Below are positions 15,306-24,116 of a stretch of DNA of 64,000 bases, piece after piece; within the stretch, counting starts at the first letter, position 1; each line of letters begins with the position of its first letter. The stretch comes from an uncultured bacterium (GTDB taxonomy: Bacteria; Elusimicrobiota; Elusimicrobia; Elusimicrobiales; Elusimicrobiaceae). A model generated the notes under the pieces. That model was not told the DNA's origin. It searched no databases and was given only the letters and a program-made list of their open reading frames with translations. Position numbers and translations under genes: made by a program. The stretch lies in the NCBI GenBank assembly GCA_949297775.1, contig CASFTM010000004.1, forward strand, positions 122,852-186,851, written 5' to 3'.

Positions 15306-17146
15306 TATTCCACCGTTACGCTCTTGGCCAGGTTGCGCGGCTGGTCAATATCACAGCCGAGGCGCTTGGCAATCCAGTACGCCAAAAATTGCAGCGGCAC
15401 CACATTCAGCACCGGCTGCAGCAAAGCATCCGTTTCCGGCACGACGATTACTTTATCCGAAACGTCTTTGGCCTGTTTGGCGCCGTTTTTGGTGGTAATG
15501 GCCACCACAAAAGCGCCGCGGGCCCTGCATTCCTGACAGGCGGAAAGCATTTTTTCAAACAAATCATCGTGCGGCATCAGCATAAAAACGGGCGTGCCTT
15601 TATCAATAATGGAAATCGGACCGTGCTTAATTTCCCCCGCGGCAAAACCTTCCGCACTGCGGTAGGAAACTTCTTTGAGCTTCAGCGCGCCTTCCAACGC
15701 AATCGGGAAATTAACGTTGCGGCCCAAAAAGATAAACCGGTCCGCTTTGTAAATTTTGCGCGTTAAGTGGCGCACTTCGTATTCCAGTTTAACGACTTCG
15801 CTCATCGCTTTGGAAAGCGTCATCAGCCGTTTGTAGACTTTTTCAAACACGGCGGCGCTTAAATTGCCGTTTGCCTGGCCCAAAAAAGCCGCCAATGCAT
15901 ACATAGAAGTTATTTGGCTGGTAAACGCTTTGGTAGAAGCCACGCTGATTTCCGGCCCGCAGTGGGTAAAGAAGGTGCTGTCGCAGGTGCGGGTAAGCGT
16001 AGACCCCAACACATTGCAAATGGCTAAGGTGCGGAAACCCAGCTCTTTGGCTTTTTTAACGGCGCCAATCGTATCGGCCGTTTCGCCGGATTGGCTGATG
16101 GCAATCGCCAATGTATGGGGGAGCTGCGGCACAGAACGGTATTTATATTCGCTTGCCAAATCCACGCTTACCGGGATGCCGGCTAACTGTTCCAAATAAT
16201 ATTTCCCCACCAAACCGGCGTGATACGCCGTACCGCAGGCAATAATATGAATATTGCGCAGCTCGCGGATGCCTTGGGTATCCAATCCTAAAATTTTTCC
16301 GAAATCCGTTTGCGCGGTACGAAGGGTGTCCTCTATCGCTTGGGGTTGGTCGTAAATTTCCTTCAGCATAAAGTGCGGATATCCGCCTTTTTCGGCGGTT
16401 TGCTGGTCCCAGGAAATTTTAACGGGTTTGGCTTCTTTTTCCTGTCCGTCTTTGTCCAACAGCGTTACCCCGTCTACGTGCAAGAGGGCGATTTCGCCGT
16501 CTTCCAAAAAAAGCACTTTGTTCGTGTGTTTTAAAAAAGCGGGGACATCCGAAGCCAGGAAATTTTCGTCCTTTCCTAACCCCACCACCATCGGGCTTTG
16601 GTTTTTAACGCCGATTAACAACCCCGGGGTGCGCGCCCACAAAACGCCGTAGGCATAGGCGCCGGAAATTTCTTTGTTGGTTTTCTGGACGGCTTTTAAT
16701 AAACGGTCCGGGTCGTTGGCGGCCCGCACGTGGAGCAGGTTTTCTTCCACCAAGTGGGCAATCACTTCGGTATCCGTTTCGCTTTTAAAACGGTGCCCGC
16801 GCGCTTCCAATTTGGCACGTAACGTTAGGTAATTTTCAATAATTCCGTTATGCACCACCACAATATCGCCGGTGCAGTCCGTATGCGGGTGGGAGTTTTC
16901 TTCGCTGGGTTTGCCGTGGGTGGCCCAGCGGGTGTGCCCAATACCGGTATTGCCCTTGGGGTTTGCGATTAAAGCGGCTTTTTCCAGTTCGGCCACTTTG
17001 CCGACGGAACGGACGGTAACCAATTTGCCGTCCTGTAAAATAGAAATCCCGGCGGAATCGTATCCGCGGTATTCCAATTTTTTAAGCCCGTCTATAATAT
17101 AAGGAACGCTGTTGTTATTGCCTACATATCCGATAATTCCGCACAT
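15305..17146 (-). CDS. glmS: Glutamine--fructose-6-phosphate aminotransferase (isomerizing)
   Basis: The 613-residue protein makes glucosamine-6-phosphate for peptidoglycan and LPS. The N-terminal Ntn glutaminase domain starts MCGIIGYVG (Cys2 nucleophile) and has GIGHTRWATHG (near 69). Two SIS domains follow, with SQSGETADT (near 350) and SEVSYRSAEGFAAGEIKHGP-type residues near 486-505. The C-terminus ends DQPRNLAKSVTVE, the expected active-site tail. AAGGAG precedes the ATG. No glmS ribozyme is visible in the short 9-bp gap to pdxJ. It shares an operon with glmM, the next pathway step. Confidence 0.97.
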   Translation of the reverse strand: MCGIIGYVGNNNSVPYIIDGLKKLEYRGYDSAGISILQDGKLVTVRSVGKVAELEKAALIANPKGNTGIGHTRWATHGKPSEENSHPHTDCTGDIVVVHNGIIENYLTLRAKLEARGHRFKSETDTEVIAHLVEENLLHVRAANDPDRLLKAVQKTNKEISGAYAYGVLWARTPGLLIGVKNQSPMVVGLGKDENFLASDVPAFLKHTNKVLFLEDGEIALLHVDGVTLLDKDGQEKEAKPVKISWDQQTAEKGGYPHFMLKEIYDQPQAIEDTLRTAQTDFGKILGLDTQGIRELRNIHIIACGTAYHAGLVGKYYLEQLAGIPVSVDLASEYKYRSVPQLPHTLAIAISQSGETADTIGAVKKAKELGFRTLAICNVLGSTLTRTCDSTFFTHCGPEISVASTKAFTSQITSMYALAAFLGQANGNLSAAVFEKVYKRLMTLSKAMSEVVKLEYEVRHLTRKIYKADRFIFLGRNVNFPIALEGALKLKEVSYRSAEGFAAGEIKHGPISIIDKGTPVFMLMPHDDLFEKMLSACQECRARGAFVVAITTKNGAKQAKDVSDKVIVVPETDALLQPVLNVVPLQFLAYWIAKRLGCDIDQPRNLAKSVTVE

Positions 17147-17155
17147 AAATGCTCC

Positions 17156-17872
17156 TTATAAAAGACCTTTCATTTCGCTTACTGCCGTGGGAAGCCCGGC
17201 AAAAAGGGAACGGGTAATAATAGAAAAACCGATATTCATACACGCCATTCCGCCAATGTCCGCCACCGCCAGCACATTGTGATAATCCAACCCGTGTCCG
17301 GCGTGCACTTCCAGTCCGAGTTCCTTTGCCAAAAGAGTGGAAAGGGCCAAATCCTGCAGCAGTTTGCGGGTTTGCTTGGCGGAAGTGGCTTCGCTGTAAT
17401 CGCGGGTGCACAATTCAACGATATCCGCCCCTAATTTGGCGGCGGTGCGGACCGAATCGGCATCCGGGCTGATAAACAGGCTGACCAAAATGCCTTTTTT
17501 GTGGAGTCTTTCTATCATCTCCATCAGGCGCCGGGTTACTTTAGGCGTAAACTTAAGTCCGCCCGTGGTGGTTATCTCTCCGGGTTCTTCCGGCACGATG
17601 CACACGGAAAAAGGTCTATACTTGAGCGCGGCTTTTTCCAACTCCGGCGTGTACGAACATTCCAAATGGATTTTGCCCGGAAACATTTTGCACAGGTTTG
17701 CCACGTCTTTTCCGTTGATATGGCGTTCGTCCTTGCGCAAGTGTACCACAATATAATCCGCCCCGGTTGCCAGGCAAACGGCGGCGGCGTCCAGCGGGTC
17801 CGGCCAGGGGGCGCGGCGCGCCTGGCGCAGCGTAGCGATATGATCTATATTTACCCCTAATTTCAAACTCAT
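17156..17872 (-). CDS. pdxJ: Pyridoxine 5'-phosphate synthase
   Basis: The 238-residue protein condenses 1-deoxyxylulose-5-phosphate with 3-amino-2-oxopropyl phosphate to form PNP, the last ring-closing step of the DXP-dependent vitamin B6 pathway. Diagnostic motifs are VNIDHIATLRQARR (near 7), HLRKDERHI (near 45), LECSYTPE (near 69) and VHAGHGLDY (near 190). The ATG at 17872 sits 6-7 nt after GGAGG and overlaps the glmM stop by 4 bp; a GTG 6 bp upstream is less likely. GlmS needs no PLP, so the link with its neighbours is operonic rather than enzymatic. Confidence 0.95.
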   Translation of the reverse strand: MSLKLGVNIDHIATLRQARRAPWPDPLDAAAVCLATGADYIVVHLRKDERHINGKDVANLCKMFPGKIHLECSYTPELEKAALKYRPFSVCIVPEEPGEITTTGGLKFTPKVTRRLMEMIERLHKKGILVSLFISPDADSVRTAAKLGADIVELCTRDYSEATSAKQTRKLLQDLALSTLLAKELGLEVHAGHGLDYHNVLAVADIGGMACMNIGFSIITRSLFAGLPTAVSEMKGLL

Positions 17873-19221
17873 TTGCACACCTCCGTTTTTTGACGGAACA
17901 AGGTTTCCACTTCCTGCATCACGCGGTCCACCACGGCTTCTTCCTCCCCCTCCACCAAAATACGCAGCTTGGGTTCGGTACCGCTGTAACGCACAATTAC
18001 GCGCCCGCGGCCGTTCATCGTTTTTTCAATTTCCGCCACGCCCGGCAAAAAACCGTCCAGTTTTTCCAGCGGGGTTTTTTGCGTAACGTGCACGGCTTTG
18101 AGTTTGCTGGGATATTTTTTCCAGCGGTCGGCAAACCAGCTGACAGGGCGCCCGGATTTTTTAACGAATTGCAAAAACTGCAGAGCGGACAAAATGCCGT
18201 CGCCGGTGTTGGCAAACCGGCGGAAAATGATGTGCCCGGAAGTCTCCCCGCCGATGGAAAGATTTTCTTTTTCCAACGCTTCGGAAACGTATTTATCGCC
18301 CACCGTGGTAAGCTGCACGTCCACGCCGTGTTCTTTGAGGTAATTGATGCAACCCAGGTTAGCCATAATAGTCAACACGGCTTTATTGCCGTTTAACAGG
18401 CCGTGCTGTTTCATACACAGGGCGGAGGAGGCGATGATGTTGTCGCCGTCTAATTGGCGGCCTTGCTCGTCAGAAGCAATCACGCGGTCGGCGTCGCCGT
18501 CAAAACTAAAGCCGATGAAAGCCCCTTCTTTCCGAGTAAGCTGCTGCATAAATTCGGTATGCAGGGCGCCCACATTTTTATTAATGTTGGTGCCGTCCGG
18601 CTTGGCCCCGGTCACCACTACTTCCATCCCCAGTCCGGCAAATACATTGACCGCCACTTTGGAGCTGGCGCCGTTGGCGCAGTCCAGCACTACCTTGGTT
18701 CCCTTTAATAAGGATGCATCCACCGTGGACATTAAAAACTGTTCATAGGCTTTTACCAACGTTTCGTCCTGTTTAAAAACGCCTTTGGGGGCGGGGACGG
18801 TTTGCAGGGTTTCAATTTCCGTTTCGATGGAATTTTCCAGTTCTTCGGGAAGTTTGGTGCCGTGGTTGGTAAAAAATTTAATTCCGTTAAATTCTGCCGG
18901 ATTGTGGCTGGCGGAAATAACCACGCCGCACAAACTGCCGGTATATTTAACCAAATAGGCAACGGCCGGGGTGGGCGCGATGCCTACGCTGATTACATCA
19001 ACTCCGCTGGCGCGGATGCCTTTTTCCAGCGCGGCTAAAATAGCCGGGCCGGACGCGCGCGAATCCTGCGCGATGATGACTTGGGGTTTTAGATGCTCGT
19101 CCTTGGCGTATTCCTGCAACTCGCGCAAGGCGGCATAACCTAATTTTTGGATGAAATCATCCACCAACGGGAACTGGCCTGCTACCGCCCGGACCCCGTC
19201 GGTTCCAAAGTATTTTCCCAT
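17869..19221 (-). CDS. glmM: Phosphoglucosamine mutase
   Basis: The 450-residue alpha-D-phosphohexomutase converts glucosamine-6-phosphate to glucosamine-1-phosphate. The N-terminus reads YFGTDGVRA. The phosphoserine loop is VVISASHNPAEFNG (Ser near 102), the metal loop FDGDADRVI (near 241), the sugar loop GGETSGHIIF (near 324), and the phosphate-binding RYSGTEPKLRI is near the C-terminus (near 419). All four are intact. AAGGAAG precedes the ATG. The stop overlaps pdxJ, and glmS lies downstream in the same operon. Confidence 0.97.
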   Translation of the reverse strand: MGKYFGTDGVRAVAGQFPLVDDFIQKLGYAALRELQEYAKDEHLKPQVIIAQDSRASGPAILAALEKGIRASGVDVISVGIAPTPAVAYLVKYTGSLCGVVISASHNPAEFNGIKFFTNHGTKLPEELENSIETEIETLQTVPAPKGVFKQDETLVKAYEQFLMSTVDASLLKGTKVVLDCANGASSKVAVNVFAGLGMEVVVTGAKPDGTNINKNVGALHTEFMQQLTRKEGAFIGFSFDGDADRVIASDEQGRQLDGDNIIASSALCMKQHGLLNGNKAVLTIMANLGCINYLKEHGVDVQLTTVGDKYVSEALEKENLSIGGETSGHIIFRRFANTGDGILSALQFLQFVKKSGRPVSWFADRWKKYPSKLKAVHVTQKTPLEKLDGFLPGVAEIEKTMNGRGRVIVRYSGTEPKLRILVEGEEEAVVDRVMQEVETLFRQKTEVCK

Positions 19222-19299
19222 ACGTGCTTCCTTTTGCGCCGGGCGCGGGAGAACTGCCCCTGCGGCGGCGCGATGATTTCCCTTCGTACGGTGAGTGCC

Positions 19300-21231
19300 C
19301 TAAAAGAGTTCCGCCTGTTGTGCCTCCGGCTGGACAGCGTTCGGCGCCTTCGGTTCCTCTTTTGCGGGTTCTTCCGCCGCGGGCTGCGGCAGTGCGTCCT
19401 CTTTTGCCGCGGGTTTTAAGCCCAATATTTCGTCAATCTCGGCGGCGTCAACCACTTCTTTTTCCAGCAGTCTTTCCACCAATTTATCAAACGCGGTGCG
19501 GTTTTTGACAATAATGTCTTTCGCGCGCGCATAGGACGACTTAATCAAATTCATAATTTCTTCGTCAATTTCCCGCGCCAATTCCTGCGAATACATATTG
19601 TGGCGGGAAATATCACGCCCCAGGAACACTTCTCCTTCATCTCCGGAAGGAAGGGCTATCGGGCCCAGCTTTTCGCTCATGCCCAGTTCCATCACCATTT
19701 TGCGGGCATAGGCCATCGTTTTATTTAAATCGTCGCTGGCGCCGGAAGTAATTTCGCCAAATACAATTTCTTCCGCCGCGCGGCCCGCGAGCAAAATGCA
19801 CAGCTTGTCCAACAGTTCGGATTTGCTCGTTAAAAATTTATCTTCCAACGGCAACTGCAAGGTATATCCCAACGCCTGGCCCCGCGGGATAATGGTAACT
19901 TTGTGCACCGGGTCGGAATGGTTGGTCAGCCGGGCAACTACAGTGTGGCCCACTTCGTGCGCGGCGATAATGCGCTGTTCTTTTTTGGAAATAATGCGGC
20001 TTTTCTTTTGCGGGCCGGCAATCACGCGTTCCACCGCTTCGTCCATATCGGTTTTCGTCACGGCGTCTTTATCGGCGCGGGCAGCCAGGATAGCCGCTTC
20101 GTTAACGACGTTTGCCAAATCCGCCCCCACAAAACCGGGCGTTCCTTTGGCTACTACCTGTAAATCCACATCCGGCCCCAGTTTTACTTTGCGGGCGTGC
20201 ACTTTCAAAATTTCTTCGCGCCCTTTGAGGTCCGGCGCCGGGACGGAAATATGGCGGTCAAAGCGGCCGGGGCGGATGAGCGCCGGGTCCAACACGTCGG
20301 GGCGGTTGGTGGAGGCCATTAAAATAATGCCCTGTTTGCTTTCAAACCCGTCCAATTCAATCAGCAGTTGGTTGAGCGTTTGTTCGCGTTCGTCGTGCCC
20401 GCCGCCGATACCGGCAAAGCGGCGCCGGCCTACGGCGTCCAACTCGTCAATAAAAATAATAGCCGGGGAGTTCTTTTTGGCTTGGTCAAACAAATCGCGC
20501 ACGCGCGCCGCGCCCACGCCCACGAACATTTCCACAAATTCGGAAGCCGAAGCCGAAAAGAACGCCACGCCGGCTTCGCCCGCCACCGCTTTGGCAAGCA
20601 GGGTTTTGCCGGTGCCGGGAGCCCCGTACAAGAGCACGCCCTTGGGCAATTTGCCGCCGAGTTTTTGGAATTTTTTAGGATTTTTTAAAAATTTGATAAC
20701 GTCCTGCAGTTCTTCTTTGGCTTCCTCGCACCCGGCTACGTCTTTAAAGGTAACCGTCTGCTGGGAAGGGTCCTGCATTTTGGCTTTGGAACGGGCAAAA
20801 TTCATCGCGCTTCTGCCGTCGCTTCTTTGCGGGCGCAGAAAGATAAACCACCACAGCCCGATTAACAGGAAAATCCACAGCAAATTGAACAAAATGTTCC
20901 CCAGCCAGCTGTTATCCTGTTCCGCTTTATATTTAATTTTAGCGGCGGAAAGCTGCCCGACGAGTTCCGGGTCTTCCATACGCACGGTTTTAAAAGGCGC
21001 AAATTCCCCTTCCTCGTTTTTATACATCCCGGAAATCACCCCCGGCGCTACCGTCAAGTCCGATACTTCCGCCGCGGCGACTTTATTTTTAAATTCGGAA
21101 TAATCCAACACCACCTGTTTGTTGCCCGGTTTATTAAACAGCAAAACCGCCAACACAAATACAGCTACCCAGCCGACAATCTGCCCCACGGACACGATCC
21201 GGCGGTTATTTTGATTTTTGTTATTTTTCAT
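19300..21231 (-). CDS. ftsH: ATP-dependent zinc metalloprotease FtsH
   Basis: The 643-residue membrane protease degrades misfolded and regulatory proteins. TM helices at about 17-32 and 112-133 bracket a periplasmic domain. The AAA+ domain has Walker A GAPGTGKT (203-210), Walker [12 protein letters not shown] and the [14 protein letters not shown] loop. The zinc protease site HEVGH is near 425, with a downstream Asp in the SGASDDL region. A Pro/Glu/Ala-rich tail ends ELF. The ATG overlaps the hpt stop (TAATG). The hpt-ftsH order is widespread in bacteria. A 435-codon antisense frame within it is a shadow of the GC-rich codon pattern. Confidence 0.97.
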   Translation of the reverse strand: MKNNKNQNNRRIVSVGQIVGWVAVFVLAVLLFNKPGNKQVVLDYSEFKNKVAAAEVSDLTVAPGVISGMYKNEEGEFAPFKTVRMEDPELVGQLSAAKIKYKAEQDNSWLGNILFNLLWIFLLIGLWWFIFLRPQRSDGRSAMNFARSKAKMQDPSQQTVTFKDVAGCEEAKEELQDVIKFLKNPKKFQKLGGKLPKGVLLYGAPGTGKTLLAKAVAGEAGVAFFSASASEFVEMFVGVGAARVRDLFDQAKKNSPAIIFIDELDAVGRRRFAGIGGGHDEREQTLNQLLIELDGFESKQGIILMASTNRPDVLDPALIRPGRFDRHISVPAPDLKGREEILKVHARKVKLGPDVDLQVVAKGTPGFVGADLANVVNEAAILAARADKDAVTKTDMDEAVERVIAGPQKKSRIISKKEQRIIAAHEVGHTVVARLTNHSDPVHKVTIIPRGQALGYTLQLPLEDKFLTSKSELLDKLCILLAGRAAEEIVFGEITSGASDDLNKTMAYARKMVMELGMSEKLGPIALPSGDEGEVFLGRDISRHNMYSQELAREIDEEIMNLIKSSYARAKDIIVKNRTAFDKLVERLLEKEVVDAAEIDEILGLKPAAKEDALPQPAAEEPAKEEPKAPNAVQPEAQQAELF

Positions 21232-21758
21232 TATTTTTTAAATACCCCTATATACGGCAAATTACGGTACAGCTCGTTATAATCCAACCCGTAACCGATG
21301 ACAAATTCGTTCCCGACGGTAAACCCTACATATTTAGGATGGACATCCGCCTTGCGGTTGCACGGTTTATCCAACAGGCAGCAAATTTCAATGCTGGCGG
21401 CGCCGCGGTTTTTCAGATTGCCCAGCAGATAATTAAGCGTCAGCCCCGTATCTACAATATCTTCCACCACCACAACATGGCGGCCTTTGATGCTTTCGCG
21501 CAAGTCCAACATCGTGCGCACCTGCCCGGTGCTGGAAGTGCCGGAATACGACGAAAGACACATAAAATCCATATTGCAGTCCACGCTGATATTTTTCATC
21601 AAATCGGAATAGAACAAAATGCACCCGCGTAAAATCCCTACAAACAAAGGGGTCTTGCCGCGGTAGTCCGCAGAAATCTGGCGGCCCAAATCGGCCACCC
21701 GCTTCGCTAATTGTTCTTCAGAAAATAATACACGTTCCAAAATGGGATTTTCAGGCAT
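21231..21758 (-). CDS. hpt: Hypoxanthine phosphoribosyltransferase
   Basis: The 175-residue purine salvage enzyme makes IMP or GMP from hypoxanthine or guanine and PRPP. The PRPP-binding motif [14 protein letters not shown] is near 92-105. [13 protein letters not shown] (near 41) and the flexible loop [12 protein letters not shown] (near 68) are typical, as is the C-terminal [15 protein letters not shown]. The ATG at 21758 follows GGAGGG; 37 further in-frame codons upstream have no similarity and were dropped. It is the first gene of an eight-gene minus-strand operon. Confidence 0.94.
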   Translation of the reverse strand: MPENPILERVLFSEEQLAKRVADLGRQISADYRGKTPLFVGILRGCILFYSDLMKNISVDCNMDFMCLSSYSGTSSTGQVRTMLDLRESIKGRHVVVVEDIVDTGLTLNYLLGNLKNRGAASIEICCLLDKPCNRKADVHPKYVGFTVGNEFVIGYGLDYNELYRNLPYIGVFKK

Positions 21759-21937
21759 AAGCCCTCCAATAGAGAATATACATAAAGGATACCTTTTTTT
21801 CGCCCGAAAATAAAGCCGTTTGCCGCCCCGGGGCCGTGGCCCGCTCTCCCCCGCTGGGCCAGGAAACAAGCGGGCCTACAGCTGTCTGGGCCTTTGGACC
21901 CTGGTTTTTGTAATATTTCTTAATTATAGTAAGAAGT
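21759..21937. other. Intergenic region between divergent hpt and the TIKI-like gene
   Basis: This 179-bp gap holds the hpt leader (a TGTATATT -10 candidate about 20 nt before its ribosome binding site), a GC-rich stretch with several GGCC-type inverted repeats (21823-21900) and the promoter of the plus-strand gene. No gene is visible. Confidence 0.5.
21925..21937 (+). promoter_or_regulatory. Leaderless-type promoter of the 21938 gene
   Basis: TATAGT (21925-21930) ends 7 nt before the ATG and no Shine-Dalgarno is present in the 7-nt gap. Confidence 0.45.
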
Positions 21938-23269
21938 ATGAGATACCTTTCCTCCCTTTTATTGCTGTTCCTGTTCCCCGCGTTTGCCGCCGCTCAATCC
22001 GCCCTGGACGGATTGGGTAACAAGGCCAACGCGCAGGCTGATGCCATTGCTAAAAAAGTAGAAGCTAAAGTCCAAGGACAAGCCGCCCACAGCTCCCAAC
22101 CGTTTTACCGTGCCCAGGAAGCACTGCGAAAGGTAATGGAAGAATACTCGCCAGAAATCATCTCCTGGGACAAGATGAAGGAATTAAACGCGCGCGCCAA
22201 AGAGCGAGACCTCGCTTCCCGGAAAATGGATTTAAAAGCGGTTCAACAGAACCAAGACATACAAAAAATAACCTTTCAAAATTCCTGGCCGGATTACACG
22301 GCCCTGCTAAAAGGCTTTACGCATATTTATGTAGGGGAAGCACACGGCACAGAGTCCACCCCGGCGGAAATGGTCCGCCTGTTGCAGGCGGTGCGCAAGC
22401 TGCACACGAATAAACGCATTTTGTTGGCTTCGGAATTTTCCGTTACCACCCACTTGGAAGATTTCCCTTTGGTAAAAGCCCAAGCCCCCAACTCGTTAGT
22501 GCATATATACCCGGAAGTCAACCGGGCGGCCGACGCGCTGAACATTGACCAATTAGCCTTAGACAGCCGCTTAGGTTTGGACCAGCTTGTTTTGTGGGAA
22601 GACGAAAAGGGCCTCAGCCTGCCGATTCAATGCGGGCGTTACCTGGTGCAGCGTTATCTTTCCAGCCAGGAAGTACCCCAGGCGCAAGAACTTTTTTCCA
22701 CCCTGGAGATGACCTTGAACTACATCCCTTTTGGCATATTGGAGCGCAACCGCCAATGGGTGCGGTATATCAAAGCCGTTGAACCGTTTTACGATATTAT
22801 TGTGGTATATGCGGGGCAAGGGCACCTGGGGGATACGTTATCCAACGATTTGCCTTATATGCTGGATACGCCGGATTTTTTGAACATTTTTTTCTCCCCT
22901 ACCGAGGAGGGCGACCCTCAGCTGGACCGAACCTATGAGGAAATGGGCAAAAAAGCCCGGCGCAACCATTTGCAACGCGGCCACCAGTCCGACAAAGCAG
23001 AAGAAGCGCTGCTGGAAGTATTAGAAAAACAGCAGGAATACTCCGGCGAATGGACCGACAAAACGAAACCGTTTTGGGCGCAGGCGCTGGCTATCGTCCC
23101 GGCTTACAAAAAGAATATTCCTGGCAAAGAAATCCTTATTTACCTGCCGCCCTCCGGCGTAAAAATGCCTGTCATACAACCGGCGGAAAAACCTCATGCC
23201 CAGCCGGCAAAACCGCCTGTACGCAAGCGCAACCCGGACGACCTGCGCCGCGGCAATTCATTTATTTAA
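21938..23269 (+). CDS. Secreted TIKI/ChaN-superfamily-like protein
   Basis: The 443-residue protein has a signal peptide ending AFAAAQS. Residues about 20-110 are helical and charged. The central domain begins FTHIYVGEAHGTE (near 128), continues with LLASEFSVTTH (near 165) and ends with IIVVYAGQGHLGD (near 290). These Gly-Glu-x-His, Glu and Gly-x-x-His positions are the conserved sites of the TIKI/ChaN (haem-binding uptake or metalloprotease-like) superfamily. The C-terminus is Pro/Lys-rich. The gene at 52452 encodes a relative with the same motif order. Role (haem handling or proteolysis) is open. It is monocistronic with a clear terminator. Confidence 0.65.
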   Translation: MRYLSSLLLLFLFPAFAAAQSALDGLGNKANAQADAIAKKVEAKVQGQAAHSSQPFYRAQEALRKVMEEYSPEIISWDKMKELNARAKERDLASRKMDLKAVQQNQDIQKITFQNSWPDYTALLKGFTHIYVGEAHGTESTPAEMVRLLQAVRKLHTNKRILLASEFSVTTHLEDFPLVKAQAPNSLVHIYPEVNRAADALNIDQLALDSRLGLDQLVLWEDEKGLSLPIQCGRYLVQRYLSSQEVPQAQELFSTLEMTLNYIPFGILERNRQWVRYIKAVEPFYDIIVVYAGQGHLGDTLSNDLPYMLDTPDFLNIFFSPTEEGDPQLDRTYEEMGKKARRNHLQRGHQSDKAEEALLEVLEKQQEYSGEWTDKTKPFWAQALAIVPAYKKNIPGKEILIYLPPSGVKMPVIQPAEKPHAQPAKPPVRKRNPDDLRRGNSFI

Positions 23270-23280
23270 CCCTATTAGCA

Positions 23281-23312
23281 AAAAACTCCGGGCAATCACC
23301 CGGAGTTTTTTG
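23281..23312. terminator. Bidirectional intrinsic terminator
   Basis: An 11-bp perfect stem AAAACTCCGGG/CCCGGAGTTTT with a 6-nt loop lies between convergent genes. T runs are present on both strands. Confidence 0.9.
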
Positions 23313-23326
23313 TGCATTTGCTGAGG

Positions 23327-24115
23327 TTATTTTCCGATAAAAAATTCAGGTTCTTTGCGCTTGCCGAATTTAAGGGCAAACGCCTTGGCAGCCGCCGCCA
23401 GCAGCAGTTTATTTACCCCGCGGGCCTGCTGCGGGCATACAGCCACGCACCGCATACAGGAAATGCACCGCGCCTTGTCCGTTTGATTAGGCTGTCCCGG
23501 AGGGATGGCCCCTGCCGGGCACGCCCGGGCGCACATGCCGCACTGCACGCACGCGCGGGACGCCGAAGGCTTAAACGGAATGGAAGGATAATCTTTGTAG
23601 GGGCGGGACCCTTTTACGGCGGGTACCTGCAGTTCCTGCGCGGACGGGACCGCCTGGAGCGTCTGCCACGACTGTTGGGCAAAAGCCGCCAACTTTTGGG
23701 CGTCCTGTTCATCGGGCCGCCAGACGGCGATACCCGGCATTAAAGAATGTTGCGCCACCGGCGCCGCACAGGCAAACGGCACAAATCCGGCGGACTGGGC
23801 AATGTCCTGCATTTCCAGCAGAGCGTCGTCATAATCCCGGTTTCCGAAAACCGCCAGCACAATAGCCGGAGTGCGGTTTCCTTTCAGTTGAGCAAACCGG
23901 CGCGACGCCTGGGGCGGGATACGCCCGCCATAAACAGGCGCGGCAAAAACAACCAACTCTTCCGGGCTGAAGGCCTGTGCGTCTGTTCGTGCCAAAGGCG
24001 CCGTCACATCCAGCCATTGGGCTTCCAGCGGCAAGGCTTGCGCCAACAATTCCGCCGCCTGCCGGGTGCGCCCTGTGGCGCTAAAAAAGACAACCGAAAT
24101 TTTATTTATTTGCAT
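23327..24115 (-). CDS. Flavodoxin/ferredoxin fusion protein (EFR1-like)
   Basis: The 262-residue protein starts at the ATG at 24115, 1 bp past the mutL stop. Residues 1-150 form a flavodoxin-like domain with a phosphate-binding loop VVFFSATGRTRQ (near 8) and VFAAPVYGGRIP (near 56). Residues 185-235 hold two [4Fe-4S] motifs, CVQCGMCARACPAG and CISCMRCVAVCPQQ, each with the CxxCxxCxxxC spacing. It should move electrons between flavin and clusters in the cytosol of an anaerobe; partners are unknown. It is the last gene of the mutS-mutL unit, although no repair role is suggested. Confidence 0.85.
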   Translation of the reverse strand: MQINKISVVFFSATGRTRQAAELLAQALPLEAQWLDVTAPLARTDAQAFSPEELVVFAAPVYGGRIPPQASRRFAQLKGNRTPAIVLAVFGNRDYDDALLEMQDIAQSAGFVPFACAAPVAQHSLMPGIAVWRPDEQDAQKLAAFAQQSWQTLQAVPSAQELQVPAVKGSRPYKDYPSIPFKPSASRACVQCGMCARACPAGAIPPGQPNQTDKARCISCMRCVAVCPQQARGVNKLLLAAAAKAFALKFGKRKEPEFFIGK

Positions 24116-24116
24116 A

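Noticed and set aside
17147..17155. glmS ribozyme upstream of glmS
   Set aside because: The gap to pdxJ is only 9 bp and contains just the ribosome binding site, so there is no room for the ribozyme.
19796..21103. Long plus-strand open frame (435 codons) antisense to ftsH
   Set aside because: It is the mirror of ftsH codon bias (GC-rich third positions open the opposite frame). It has no ribosome binding site and its translation lacks family similarity.
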